A DNA stretch of 64,000 bases from positions 20,722,739 to 20,786,738 of the forward strand of contig OZ022342.1 of NCBI GenBank assembly GCA_963989245.1, given 5' to 3'. Under the pieces are notes generated by a model. It worked only from the letters and a program-made list of their open reading frames with translations, did not search any database and was not told where the DNA came from. How positions within the stretch are numbered: position 1 is the first letter of the stretch; every line of letters starts with the position of its first letter. This DNA is from Nansenia antarctica (taxonomy: Eukaryota > Chordata > Actinopteri > Argentiniformes > Microstomatidae). The translations under genes and the position numbers were made by a program. This document shows, one piece after another, positions 36,369 through 50,099 of the stretch.

Positions 36369-39300
36369 AGTGGCATAGCTACAATCCCCTGTGTAGACAG
36401 CCTTCCTCATTAGAACCTCTTTGATAATTGAATTGTGGAGAAAATGTACTCAGTCCCCCCCCCTCTCTTTTTTTCATGGTTTTTCTGGAAGTCGAAAAAA
36501 TGCTTCATGACTTTAGTAATCAGTAGGGTTACCACGTTTTGCCTAAGTCAGTTGACGTGATCAGATTACCGTCTCTTGATCAGAGCCACATGCTGAGCTG
36601 CATTGATTATGTCTCTGCATGCATTTGTGTTTGCGAGCGTGCTCAGTGGAGCCGTGACTGGATCCCTGGGCCAGTGAGGCGATGAGTCGATTCCACTGGC
36701 CGTATTATACCCACTTGGCCACATCCGTCACAACTTGACACACTAATAATGTACACAGGCATAGTAACCTATAATGTCGTATGTGTTTATTGTATATTTA
36801 CGATGAAATATCTGTTCTTGTGTACGGATATAGTTACTGTGGATGATATCTCATGGTATAATCAAGTGTCATTACTTGACTCATGTTGTGTTTACCCCGT
36901 ACGAGTTTTTTGGAGAAACCGAATCTCTGTAATGTAGTTGTGGTGCCTGGCTGTGTTAGAAGAGTGGCCTGACTCCAGTCAGAGTTTGATAAAGAACACA
37001 ACTTGCGACAGAGGGAAGTGGAGATCTCACTCTCTGGTATTACCTGTCACTGTTAATGTCTTTAGCACAGATAGGCCAGGTCCTCAGAAACACGGTAAAT
37101 CTTGCAAAGCTTATTTTCTTTGCTGCATCTGCGTTTTATAATGGCCCTTTTAATTTGTTTTCACTGTGTCTGTGGGGAACCGCTCGCCTTTTTTTCCCCT
37201 TCTTTTTTCTTCCTTTTTCGTAATGGTGATTGTGGGAATTCACATGAGTCAGCATGACATGATAGTGATTTCCCCATGGCAACGCAGTGGTTCCAACCGC
37301 TCTTTCCGCCCCCCTCTCGTGTCAAGAGCCCTTCCTCTGCACCCTAAACCCCTCCCACTGGATGGTGTCGCCCTCCGTTCTGTAAGGTTAAGAAATAAAG
37401 CTCCAGAAACACGCTGTGCTTCTCTCACAGTCTGCACATACTCACTCTCTCCCAGTCCTTAATGCTTAACGTCTTCAGTCACTTCAGAGTCAATGCAGTT
37501 TGGTATGCGTGTCTTTTCTGGTCTGTATGTTTCTGCAGTGCATTTTGAGTGTATTTTATTAGATGCAAGAGTGAGAGAGAGGGGGGGGTGGGGAAGAGAG
37601 AGAAACAGAGAGAGAGGGAAGGTTGGAGGGCCAGAGGGGGCAGAGTGGTACGTGCAGACAGAGGTGCCACTACAGATAATGCCACAGAGGGTGGGACCGG
37701 CTCAGCCCCCCCCGAAGGATCAGGTGACAACAGTGTGACTTGCCAGTCACACTGGTGACAGAGCCAGCTGCAAAAACCTGCATGTCACGCACAAGGCATT
37801 CATTCAATGGCGGTCCCTAGGACTCTTGTTCGGGGACCCTATTTCACTGCTGAGTGCATTTCTCCTCTCGTGATTTGATTCCCATGGTTTATAAGCTTTA
37901 TTCAGCTGTAGAATTAATGCTGTGAAATTTGTGAATTACAGAATATGAAAGGCCAATGCTATATGGAGGGTAAATAAACCTGTTATTTCAGTTGACATGC
38001 CATAGAGTTATAAGGGCCTAGCAAGAGCGGTTGGCTGTGTGACCGGCCTGGCCTGTGTGTTCGGCGGAGTTGGCAGTGTTGTGTGCTGCTGGCCTGGGAC
38101 CGGGCTGGGTGAGAGGGGGTTAAGGCCTCGCGCTGAAAGGAGGGTGAAGTGTCTTTTCAGAGAGGATGCTATATTCATTAAGATTTTTCCTTTCCTCCCT
38201 TCTTACTTTCTGTCCATCTGCGGCACCGTTATGGCTTTTCAGTCTGCTTCCTGTTCGGATTCCTTTCTCTGTTCCCCTTCCATACAAAAGGTGGCTCCGC
38301 CGAGGCATGGGTGGGATGGAGGGGCGTGTGTGTGTGTGTGTGTGTGTGTGTTAGAGAGAGAGAGACAGAGAGCGAGAGAGAGAGAGAAAGAGAGAGAGAA
38401 TGCAGGGGTTCTAAATGGGCACTCTATTAAAGAACAAAGCTGGCATTTCTCTGAGGCCAGTGCAGAGTTTGTGATTTGAACCTTCTCCATTCCGGGGGCC
38501 TTGGAGCTCTCATTGTTTTCATGACCACATAAACAGAACACTTGCCTGTATCATACATGTGTCACGTTGCCATGTCTTTTCCCCCCTCTCTCTGTAGTTT
38601 GCGCCGTTCTTTTATCCTTTTGAAACAGTAAAAACTGTAAAAAAGGTTTATTATGTGTGTAGTATTCTAATATGCTGCAATGTTACACAGGATTTGGAGG
38701 TGTCATTGATTTTTCCAGCCCCAGACAAGTGTTGTTTAGTAGTAGAAGTCTCTGTCTATGTGTCACAGGCTTCCGGCGTCTTCTACCAGGAATCTCCCTC
38801 TCTCTCTCTGTCTTCTACCAGCAATCTCTGCTGCCTAGGCAACAACAGACACCTATAATTCCCCTCATTCAGTCCTAATATTTTACATGTCAGGATGTTT
38901 TCCTTGGAGCGATTTATGGTAATTGGCCCTGACAGCCCCTCTCTCATAGAATCATTCTAATGGTTTAAGTAAGAGCACAATGATATGGAGGGGGAAGCGG
39001 GAAGCACATACAAAGAGCCTCGTTGTGAGCCACGGCGGAGCGGGACTAGAGCGGTTCCCATGATGCCATTAGAATGCCATTAGAATGTGTTTTCACACCA
39101 AACAGGTGACACTCAGCATGGCCTGTTAAAATGTGTCATGAGAATATATCAGTTAGTAAACATTCCGTTTTTTTTATTATTTGGTTTCCCCTTCTCCACA
39201 ACAGAGTACAATACAGTCTTTTTAAAATGGTGCCTTCTTTCCAGCATTGCTCCCTGTTGAGATGTATGTAATCTTAAGCTTGTTGCTGTGGTCTCTTTCA

Positions 39301-39903
39301 CTCAGCTTTAGTATCGTGAAGGACACAGTTTGGGAGATTGTATTTTCCTCAGGTTGACGGTAACAGCCAGGGGTCTGGCTTTCTACAAACCACAGAGGAA
39401 ACCTGAACTTTATTTCTCTGTTCATTGGCGCAGGTGCGTGCCAATGCAATAACGCCAAAGCAAATCGCAGGAAAAGGGTGGGCACCCAGCCCTGTGGCCC
39501 CCAAGCCTCACACTGGGATGATTGCATTATCCTAGAGCCGTTCAAAAAAAACGGGTGAAATCACGACGTGGTAAATCCCGAATAGTGTCGTCATTCTTGG
39601 CCTCTAACCATCTGGAGACCGTTGTTTTCCTAATGTGAACTGCTGTTGCTTGTTTGTGTGTTTTCCGTTGATTTATACGGCATTGTGCAGAGCTGGCAGT
39701 TTGTGCCCCGTCCGTGCCTGCCTCTTCCCATCATAATGTCATGTCATTCTGCCGCCACCGTTCTGTTGGCCTTGCACTTGCATCAGTCTGACAGTGCTCG
39801 TGGATTTAAAGGGGCTGACACAGTTTTATGCAGCTAATGCAGATCCTATAGTCTGTCCATTGATGTCAGATTGCAGATGTTATTTTATTTAGAATCCACA
39901 ATA
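36369..39903. other. No supported gene; short repeats
   Basis: Contains GA-rich DNA at 37570-37620, a (GT)n/(GA)n compound tract at 38325-38400, and AT-rich blocks. Nothing coding is supported. Confidence 0.4.
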
Positions 39904-39991
39904 TGAACACACACACACGCACGCACACGCACGCAAGCACGCACACACGCACGCAAGCACGCACACACGCACGCACGCACGCACGCACACA

Positions 39992-40028
<37 letters not shown>
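39904..40028 (+). repeat. (CA)n/(CACG)n microsatellite
   Basis: CACG and CAAG units give way to pure CA. Confidence 0.95.
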
Positions 40029-40030
<2 letters not shown>

Positions 40031-41107
40031 TGGACTGTGGATATTGGCAATGCATAACGCATAACGCTCTGTGATGATTACAGTGGCTCACAGAGTGATT
40101 GTGAAGTTGGATACGTGCATTATTTAGGCAACAGTGTGATTCTGAGTGTGGAGGGCCATTTCAACAGAATATAAGGCAACATCCAGCTGCTAACCCCCTC
40201 TGAGGTGACAGCCAGATCCTCCAAGGCTCCATGTGGCTCTCTGTGGACATGGTGGAGAGCATTCCCCCCCCCCCCCCCCATCCTCCTTCTCCCATCTTGC
40301 GTTGATAGCCCTGCTCCGGATGATACTCCTCCTGGCCGTTCGGATGTTTAATAATCAGGGCTTTGACATGCTTACTTCCTGCTCACACATCAGGGCCTGT
40401 GTAACACTTCCAGAAGCATTCCCCTGGCGGACCGGAGAAGAAGCAGAGCTGATGGAATGTGTACAACCCCCCCCCCCCCACACACACACACACATACACA
40501 CACCAGCCCCAACCCCCTGTAGCCCCCCAGCCGCGCTCTGGCTCATCCCCAAGGTTAAAGCCTCACACTATCCCCCCCCCCCCCCGATCCCTCTCTCTCT
40601 CTCAACTGCTATGGCTGAGTCCAGCACATCTGGAGTCAGGCTCAGTCTCACAGCCATGGCAGTGCTGAGCTGAGATGAGCAGGGCGAGGCAGAGAGAGGG
40701 GAGGAGAGGGGAGGGGAGGCGAAGGCCTGGGTCGGGGATGGGGTGGGGTGGTGCGGGAGGCGCCGTGTTGAGCCATCTGCTCCGCTGGATGTGTCTGCCT
40801 CAGCTCATCTCATCAGCATCCCTACAGCCGGCTCACAGCACTCAGAGCGGCCCTTGCGCTGCGCTGTGCATTTATTCGAGTACTGCTGAATCCGGGACGG
40901 TTAGGGACGCCGGTCTGGAGGGGGCCCGCGTCAAGAGCGAGACGTCCAGCATACTGACTGGCTGCCTCTGCTGATCTGTACCCAGTGGGAGATGACGGAA
41001 GCGTAGGGCACTCTGAGAAAATGGACAGCTATGGCTTTCTCGAAGCCTCTCCGAGTATGATATCATGTGTACTTTCACTTTAGGCTCTATAAGATTGTGA
41101 GGTGCCA

Positions 41108-41110
<3 letters not shown>
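40029..41110. other. No gene; three poly-C tracts
   Basis: C-runs of 10 to 16 bases occur near 40264, 40469 and 40572, the second followed by a short CA run. GC-rich DNA at 40680-40960 has no supported exon. Confidence 0.4.

Positions 41111-41155
<45 letters not shown>
41111..41155 (+). repeat. (GT)n microsatellite
   Basis: About 22 uninterrupted GT units. Confidence 0.95.
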
Positions 41156-41160
<5 letters not shown>

Positions 41161-41306
41161 ATGTTTGTGTGTGTGTACACTTACGTGTGTGCAACTGGAG
41201 CATCAGACACACAGGCATGTGTTTCAACCTGTTTAAGCAGATCCAGGGAGGCAGGAGAGCAGCTGCCACACACTGCAGCCTGTCACGATGTGTGTGGTGT
41301 ATGTGC

Positions 41307-41309
<3 letters not shown>

Positions 41310-41362
<53 letters not shown>

Positions 41363-41389
41363 TTGTGTATGTGTGTGTATATGTGTGTG

Positions 41390-41433
<44 letters not shown>

Positions 41434-41452
41434 GGGGTGGGTGTATGTGTGT
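41310..41452 (+). repeat. (GT)n microsatellite with a G-rich end
   Basis: GT array with GTAT and GCGT interruptions, ending in GTGGGTGGGGGGGTGGGTG. Confidence 0.95.
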
Positions 41453-41759
41453 GCCTGCATGGTGCCAAGGTCCAACAGAATCAAGCACTGTGTGTAAAGC
41501 GTACTAGATAACAGATTCTAAAACAAAAAAAGAAAAACACTCCAATGACATATTCAGGACACAAAATAGATACACAGAGATATGTGCTGGCAGCATAGGG
41601 CAATCTCTTTGACCTCACAGATGTGCACAGATTATTATAATACAGGAAGCCATGATCTTTTAAGCCATGACCATTGTATCATGTATCATAAGTGGTTCAA
41701 AAATCCAGGGCAGCAAAAAGGAGAGGGGATAGAGCTTGTATTTCTATTGTATAGGCTTG

Positions 41760-41786
41760 TTTGTGTGTGTGTGTGCGTGTGTGTGT

Positions 41787-41824
<38 letters not shown>

Positions 41825-41906
41825 GTGTGTGTGTGTGTGTGTGCGCGTGTGCATGTGCGTGTGTGCGTATGTGTGTGTGTGCGTGTGTGCGCGTGTGTGT
41901 GTATAT
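41760..41906 (+). repeat. (GT)n microsatellite
   Basis: GT array with frequent GCGT interruptions, the third such tract within 800 bp. Confidence 0.95.
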
Positions 41907-44900
41907 ATCTATGCCTAGAGATTGGAAAAGTTAAGCCTAATGGCTTCATAAGAGCAAATGAGTTTGTCGATGCTCTCTGCCGAATTGGATCGTTCGGCGT
42001 ACGTACGTACAAGCGTTCATACATTTACTTAAAGAGATGAGAGGAGCTGATGATCACCCTGAAATTAAAGTGACATGTAATTCATATGATCACATGGTGA
42101 TAGATGTATGTTGAATTGTACCAGTATTTCCCTAAGTCCCTGGAATCCTACACCAAGGTCCCACCAACACATGAAGCCTCATTGTCCTGAGGACATATTA
42201 ATCATAGAGGGATAACCCTTACCTTGGGGATCCTCTTTCATTACTTATGTTGGGCGTGCTGCCTGCCTGCCTGCCTTTTTAAATGGATGGATATGGCTTT
42301 TAGAAGTAATGCCCATGATGATGACTGTATCACTTATGTATAAATGATGTAGCGTCTCTTGTAGATGAACTTTTCCACCCATCCCTCCGCTCGCGTTGCC
42401 ACATTCAAAATGAATCACATGTGCTCCCTGCTGTGGGGAGGGGATCCAAGTCTCGAGCTTCTTCTGGATGTTGTGTCAAAGCTTTTTTTCCTTGACACAT
42501 GTGGTTGCCTTTTTTTGCAGCTCAAAAACCTGAGTCGGAGCAAGGGTAATTAGATTTTGCAATTGCCAAACCACTTAGTGACACAACATTTATAACGTTC
42601 GGTTTTCCCTATCATGAATAACGTACAAGCGTCACCCATGTTATCTAGAAGGATGTTTGTGTAGGAGGGTTAGGGTGGTGTGTGGGACTGGTTGTGGTAG
42701 CTGAGGGTGAGCTGAGAGCCCAGACTCAGAGGAGTATTCAATGATAAGAAATCTGATGTCAGAGCTGAGAACTGGTTGCTAGCTAGCTAGCGACTGAGTT
42801 GAGGCTCGCTGCACCTCCTCTATGCTAAGCCTACGGAGTCCCCTTTCCCTCATAGTGTTTTAATAGGTCTTGTTATAGTCTTAAGTGGTTCTGAATACTA
42901 GTTTGTATTTGGACTTACTTTATGTATTCCATAAAATAGAACATTTAAACTATATTGTTTCTGGATTTATTCCTTTAGGAGCTCAGTCCAAAAACAACAA
43001 AGGACTTGGAGGAAAACATCTTTTTACACCGCTCGGATTGCTGCCTATGGTTCCATGTCAGTGCAAGACATTATTGAGACTAATGCTGACCCATTCTGGT
43101 ATAATCATCTCTCCCTATTATTGAAAACAGCCCACCACAAGCTTGTGTGGGTAAATATCATAAAGCTGGTTTCCATCAGTAATTTAAAGATTGAATCAAA
43201 CCCCTCAAAATGGCCTCCGTTTGACCCACCCTGAGTAGAGCTGGTAATCTCATTCAATTTCCCTGAAGCCTCAGCCTTGCAGAGGGAGCAGGGAAGTTTT
43301 ATAGTCCATCTTGAATCCCGAGACTTTCTCTTCTTTTTTTTTTTCCTTCTTCTATTTTTTATCCTTGCGGGCTGGTGGGGGAGTTTATTATTCAAAGAGT
43401 GATTTCCTCACATCAAGGATACTCAGGACCCCCTATCTGCTCTATATCTGCAGTGCTTTGATATGAGAATGTAATTTTAGGAAATTGGAAGAGAGGAGGA
43501 AGCAGCAGTGCTGCACTTTGTGAACCCTCCACATCCTGTTACAGGCCCGAGTGTTTGATTAGTATCTCCAGCTGGAGGAGACTGGATGGAAGCTAACGCT
43601 AATGCTAACACTAATGCTACAGTAACACACCCTCTTTCAGTCCAATGCTAATAAATGCAACTGGCCTCTTAATTTTGCACTCTGGCTTTTCACTTAAGCC
43701 ATGAAGGCAGGAGGAGTGTGTGGAGGAGGTAATTTGTGACTCGCTGACAGGTTAAAGGGACATGGCAGTGTGAGTGTTCGTGGCAGCGACAGGTCAGACA
43801 GCTTGTGTCGAGCCTGGATGCAGACAGTCCAGATTGTGGACTACTGGCTAGCATGCTGTGGCTCCTAGTCAGGTGAATCATGTTCTCAGTAGGCCATGTG
43901 TAATATTGTTTTAGTTTCAGAGCATGGCCATTGGTCAGAACACAAGGCTACCTCTCTGGAGAGAATTGATAAGTCATAACACATTTGGAAATGTAGCCTT
44001 CATGGCAGAAATGGGATTTTTTTCCCCCTTCTTCCCGGGTTGAACATGAACTCCATAATGCTACTGTTCTGTGATCAGTTCCATATGGAGCCCTATCACA
44101 TCAGAGAATCATTTCCATATCTAGTTTCACAAGAAACGATTTTGGCGTGCATAATAATACAACATCATGTCGTAATTTTTGAGGAGAGGGGGAAAAAAGA
44201 GTAGATCAGAAGAGAGCTTTTCTGGTAAACCAGGGTAGGTTTTTGGTTGGAAAAACGTAGCATTGCCACCAGGGCCGATCTGTCAGATAAACCTCTGCCT
44301 GGCACTGGATATGAAAGCAAGGCCGTCTCCAAGTCCTAGCTGTGGATAGCTGATTATGTTCTGGTGCAAGCTCAGATCTCTTACAGTGTATATACTGTAA
44401 TGCAGCATGGTCCTCTCATTGGTATTTGCAGAAAAGGTTCAGCATGTCGTTTTGCATGCTGCTGCCCCCGCTGGTCACACTGAAAATTAGAACATCATTT
44501 TTTGTGTGAAATCCTCGTAAATAAACCAAAATGTGAAATAGGCAGATAAAGGCCAGTGCCCGAGCCAATACCAGATTTTTAAAAACACGTTGTTTGGTCT
44601 AATATAGCACGCCACCTGGATGACTACAGGTTTATCATGGCCATTTAGGACTATATTAAAGCTCAAATCTACACACTGAACCTTTAACTAATTGCGCTCC
44701 TTCAAAAAAGGAGTCTCTCAGTCTTCAACCTCTCCCACTTCTAGAGATGTTTACCATAGCAGGTTTGATTAGCTGCCAACAACAGCATTATAGTATTCTC
44801 TGCTTCCCAATGAGGCTCTCAGCAAGGTCTTTATCCTCTAGTTGACACAGTGTAATGCTGAATTAACTCGGCTTTCAATTGTTGCTCATTAGTGTAGCTC

Positions 44901-46683
44901 TGCCATGGTGTAATGTAAAGAGAGGAGGAGGAGGAGGAGGAGGAGGAGGAGAGGGCCCTGGGGTTGCCAGCTGAGTGAGGGGGGTGAGGGATAGGCACGG
45001 CAGGCCAGGCCTGCTCTGCTCACGGATGGAGAGATCTGGAAGGAAGTCTTAAGTAAGTAAGCGTGCACGTTTGCATTCAATCTCTGATGGTAAACACGAA
45101 TGTGTGATAGCTCCTCCAGCCCCTGCAGGCGAGATAGTGTGTGTTCTCCTCCTCTGCCAGGCCCCAGCTGCTCAAGGCCTAACGGGGGAAGGATACTCCA
45201 GTGAATTAGCCATAATGGCCCCTCTGAGTGTCAGATCTGTGAAGTCTCTCGCAGTGATGGGAGGCAGCTGTATGCACAGAGTAAACATGTTAATAAAGCC
45301 AATCAAATGAGCACGCAGAGTGGCCAAATTTGGGTTTAGGAAGGACCTGTGAAGCATCATGACTGTGTTTGGATGCCCATTAGTGCCATGGTGGACACAT
45401 CATGGGGAAAATGAGCTGGTTATAGAGCTGTTATTTCCAGAGCTGACCATCTTACAGTTGCTGTGTAAGCTCTGTTGCTAGTTCACGGCGTCAGTTTGCA
45501 GACGCTTCAGATGGAACATCACTTTTAAGTGTCTTGTTGTTTGTACTGCATGTCCGACAGGGACGGTAGGACAGGATGATCGTCGGAGCAGACATCGCTA
45601 CGCCATCCTGGTCCGGACATGATGGGGCCAGGTAATGGAAATGCCTTTTAACACCGGTGTAAAGTGATCCTCAAGGCCACTGACCATAACAGAGATCTCA
45701 ATTATTCATCAGTGGAGAAACTGTTGAGGTCCAAGGTCATATTGACTGTAATAAGTAGTAACAAGGACAGACTCGGCTCCACTATATTAGGGAACACATG
45801 AGAAATCAAAGGCTCCTTCGCCTACACCCACCTACACTATAATTAACCTTGATCACGGCTGCTGCTCTCCGTTTTCTTCTAATATGAATGGGTACTCTAC
45901 CGGTTACCATGACTACAAAATGGGAAGCACCTCAACTGGCTTTAAGTGGGACTATACACCTGCTCCGGGTTCTCCATTTCTCGTCCTCCGACTTTCGGTG
46001 TGCGGTTGAACGGTTGTGTAACTGCCGACGGTGAATCTGAATCAGCTACAGTACATGAGGTATAGCATCGGGGAAATGGGATTATCCTTGTCCTGTGGGT
46101 TTGATAATTTTTTAAAGTGGGTTGTGCGTAATTGTATTAGCATTAAATCACTTTGCAGAGACTTGGCCGGTGGTTCTCAATCTTGTAATGACAGTACTGT
46201 ACAATACAGGCTTTACACGCAGTAGCTGGAGCTATTCAATGGACTGTTCCCTGGATGTGATGGTGACACTAGCTCATTGGCTTTTGTTTCTTCAACAGCC
46301 TCATGGTAAATCTGTTCTGAGAACAGAGTGAATAATGTGGCATTCCCCCTAAAACTTCAAAACTTCAGGGAGCTTGTTTTGTTTTTAATAGAATCTTCTG
46401 TCTTGACTTGGACATCATATCTTTTGTTTTTATATGGGGAGGGCATATTGTGTAAAGAGCCATCCCATGCCCTACATAGGGAGGCCTCACTGACATCATG
46501 TTCAGTGTACTGTAAGCAGTCAGGATGGTGCAATATGTCACCATACAACCGGATGGGAGAGCGGAGGGGACGGCCTGCCAACATCTGGCCCCAGAGCCAC
46601 GGTGACAAAAACAGCAATGACATCTGTTTATCTGCAGGGCGATGTGACACTGATGGTGTTAATGGAGAAAAATACACATAAGT
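41907..46683. other. No supported gene; AT-rich blocks and short repeats
   Basis: Includes a CGTACGTACGTAC run at 41997-42009, a (GAG)n run at about 44921-44951, and CTAATGCTAAC-like repeats near 43594-43620. One isolated splice-bounded segment at 42521-42545 is reported separately. Confidence 0.4.
42521..42545 (+). other. Microexon-like segment
   Basis: A strong acceptor (TGGTTGCCTTTTTTTGCAG) is followed 25 bases later by a GTAATT donor. The segment reads LKNLSRSK plus one base in the frame open from upstream. There is no supporting neighbour exon. Confidence 0.18.
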
Positions 46684-46818
<135 letters not shown>

Positions 46819-47040
46819 CCTCTCCCTCTGGCCTAATTTGCACATCTGCTGAGGACACATACAAAATACAAACTCAGAAATCCTTAAGCTGCATCCTGAT
46901 TTCTGATCTAATCGCTGCAGAGACATAAAAGCCTGTGGAAAAAAACTAGAAATAAATAAGCTAAATTATTTGATACTACGTTTCTTTTCTGACAATCTGT
47001 GATGCACTCAGAGTATGTGTTAGTGTGCGTATGTGTTAGT

Positions 47041-47044
<4 letters not shown>

Positions 47045-47083
<39 letters not shown>
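47045..47083 (+). repeat. (GT)n microsatellite
   Basis: About 18 GT units preceded by two GTTAGTGTG(C/T)GTATGT units. Confidence 0.95.
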
Positions 47084-50041
47084 GATGCTCACATCTAGCA
47101 TTTCTCAGAATGACAGTAGAAATGCCTCAGGCCTCTCATACACACTGCGTTCTCTCACAGGTCAAATCCCTACTATCAAAGGGATCACTGGGCGTCTGTT
47201 TACAGCACAACAACATAATCTTCTCATGTCATGTTGAACACATCTATGGATCTATGGATGGCCTATTTAATCTGAGCTGATGATTTGTCAATTCTGGCTT
47301 CTTGCATGTGTGCCATGAATAATTCTGCATGGCAAAGCGAAGCATACCTAAAGTTTATGATGGGGGTGGGGGGGGGGGCATGGGTGTCAATGGTGTTTAG
47401 CAATGGGATCTCCTGTGTTTCCAGGTTACGGCCACGGACAGATGCCCCTGAAACGCACAGTCATCACGTCTATTTTCCTAAAGTAGGCTGTAAACATTTA
47501 TTACCTGTCTTAAAACGGAGGCCCACCCCCCCCCCCCCTCCCCCCTCCCCTGAAGGCCTCCCGTTCCATTCCACCTAGATTAGGAGCAGCCCCAGTGGAT
47601 CCTCTGCTGCCTTTTATGGCTGTTATCAGTCCTGGTGTGATTACTCATCGGCTCAGAGCTCCAACCAGCATGGCGCCGCCTCTTATCACAAGACCATCGC
47701 GCCGTCTTACCTTCCAGACGGGGGCACGCGCACATGTTTGTCCTGGGGATTGGAATGGTGGCTCTCGCCGTGCCTTTTTACAGCCCACTTCCTGTCGGGG
47801 TCGAGCCAGCTGGTGTGGTGGCCGCTGCCGCGGCGACGCCGACAAAGGCAGACGAGTTGAGATTACAGATCAACTCTGATCTCATTGTCTAAAGTGAAGT
47901 CACATTGCTCTGGGTTTTGATTTGATTTTGTTTCGAGCTATAGGGGAGCCTTACAGTATTATCTGCCGCATACAGATAACACTCAAGAAGAATAATGCTC
48001 TGCACAGTACACACAACACACGCCGTGCTTTTTCTCTCTGTCTGTCTGAAGGAAGCTTTGTTTCTATGCGGGCCGTAAGGAATCAGATATTCCCAAAGTT
48101 CAGGAACCAGACTGAGGTTACAGTATGACTGGGAAGTGTCTCTACTGCAGTGGAGTTGACACCACAGTGTGGGTGGAGGGACGGCCTGTGGTTCAGTTTC
48201 AGCACATATCAGTGCTGTAACTGAATTGTTTTTTAATTGTATTTTATTTATGTTTCTAGGATTGAAGATAGTCCATTATTATCAACTATGACAATGGTGT
48301 ATCTTTTCTTTTCTCAGCACGGAGAAGTTTCACAGAGTACAACATTTCCCTGAGTAATTATTTTGTCATTTTAAAGGGTCAGTTAAGGCTTACTTTCAAA
48401 CACACCGGTAACTTGAATTATCTTTTTGGAATTCCCTCCAAAATCCTCAATTTAAAGAGGGTGGAAGTGATGTGGACAATGGCCCATTCATGTTATATAA
48501 GCAAGTGTTTGTGTCCCTCACATACCAGGGATAAATATTGGCCAACGGGCATGACCATCATCGTGGATTGTCTCGCCCCTCAATGCAGAGGCGCTCAGCT
48601 ATTGATCAAAGAGTGAGCGTGGCTCAAATGACTGGATGAGGGGCACTGTGAAGGAGAGGGGGGAGGGGCGGGGGTGGCGGGGGGGTACGGACGATGACAA
48701 AGCGGCCAGTGTGTGTGAGACGTGAGGTGTAAAGGTGTGTGTGTGGCTCCTTCAGCTGGCTCATTGTGGCCCTGTCAGGTAGCCATGCCTCGAGGGCAGC
48801 CGGTGACTGGGGCTTCCTCTTCCCAGCGTCGCCCTGCCCTCTCTCCACATGGCTGGCCGCGGGGCTCTGGGGTGGCGGGGGGCTGGCCGGCCGCTGGCAG
48901 AGGCAAGGGTAATGAATACGCTCGGAGCAGCCTGACCTGAGGCCTGTAATTACCTGGCCGCGCATAAAGGTGGCTTGTTGTTGCAGATAGTGGTCACATT
49001 CAGGCCCACAGGACTCCCATTCACAAGAAAGGGATTTTTATCAACACTGATATGAGCCTAATCCTGTGACCCCTGCACCTCTCTCTCCCGGTGAACAGAC
49101 ACAGCCCCACCTGGCCTGGCTCCCCCCACCCCCCCCCCCTCCGCCAGCTCCTTTGCTCTGCCACACTGTCTCTTTCTTCTCCCGGTGGCCCCGGGCGCTC
49201 CAGCCTGGAATGAAAAGGTGCGATTCAGGTGCTCATTTAAAAGATTCTTTTCGTGCTTTCCGCTCCCCTGCATCCTCAGTGATACTGGACCATGAAAGGC
49301 AGTCATTCTTGTGCGTTGGCTGCTGGGTTTTGGGGAGGGTCACATCGCTGGGTTTTCTATCTCCTGTAGGAGCCATCTCCCGGGGTCCTCTTGCCTTTAG
49401 ATGACGGTCAATGCGTTCTGCACGTCTTGGCAGCCGCCTAGATTTATTGTTTCTCTCTGGTCTTTATGTTTTCACAGCACCTCTGGGAGGAAGACACTAA
49501 ATGGCTTCAACACATGTAATGATTCATAGAGACCATGGCACGCATGAAATCGGTCCAAATGATCACAGATGATCAGGCAGGATGTGCCGTGCCTTTTTTA
49601 CTGGTCAAAAGTTACTTGATGTCATGTTCCTCAAGAGACGGGAGGCATTCTTTGACATTATTATTTCGTTAATATCTATTCTATCAGTTCGTCAGCGGAG
49701 GGGAGATTCGAGGGGCTGCACGAAACGGCTTGTCAATGGATATTTTCCGTCGTGTTTGTTTTCCGAAGTGTTTACTCCTGAAAGGCTTCCTGTTATTGTT
49801 CATCTCCATACAGTTAGGCATTCCAGTTCTACACAATGATAACAAGGTCGCCTGATTGTTATTGGTCAGAAGATGAATATGGAGTGGAGGGGGAAGGGTG
49901 TGTCATCACTCAATTCAGTGTACATTATCTGAGAATACACGTTCGAGCCAGCACGTTTTAGCCACAGTACATTTCAGCAACCTCTTCATGGATATACAAC
50001 AAGTCTTGCATGACACCCCTTCTTTCCGTGAATCCCCCCAG
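47084..50041. other. No supported gene
   Basis: A C-run lies at 47526-47550. The GC-rich segments at 47640-47860 and 48650-48960 have several open frames with no consistent splice context. The rest is AT-rich. Confidence 0.35.
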
Positions 50042-50099
50042 ATGTGAGAAGATAGTGGAGCTATTCCCGGACCCCCACCCCTGCCCTATCACACAGCAG
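50042..50099 (+). other. Candidate short exon
   Basis: The acceptor CTTTCCGTGAATCCCCCCAG is followed by CEKIVELFPDPHPCPITQQ and a CAGCAG/GTTGAG donor. Only one frame is open, needing a two-base carry-in and ending in phase 0. It does not match the phases of the other candidate plus-strand exons directly. The product is not recognised. Confidence 0.22.

Noticed and set aside
47416..47490. Exon-like segment after TCTCCTGTGTTTCCAG (YGHGQMPLKRTVITSIFLK)
   Set aside because: No GT donor and a stop soon after; not supported by neighbours.
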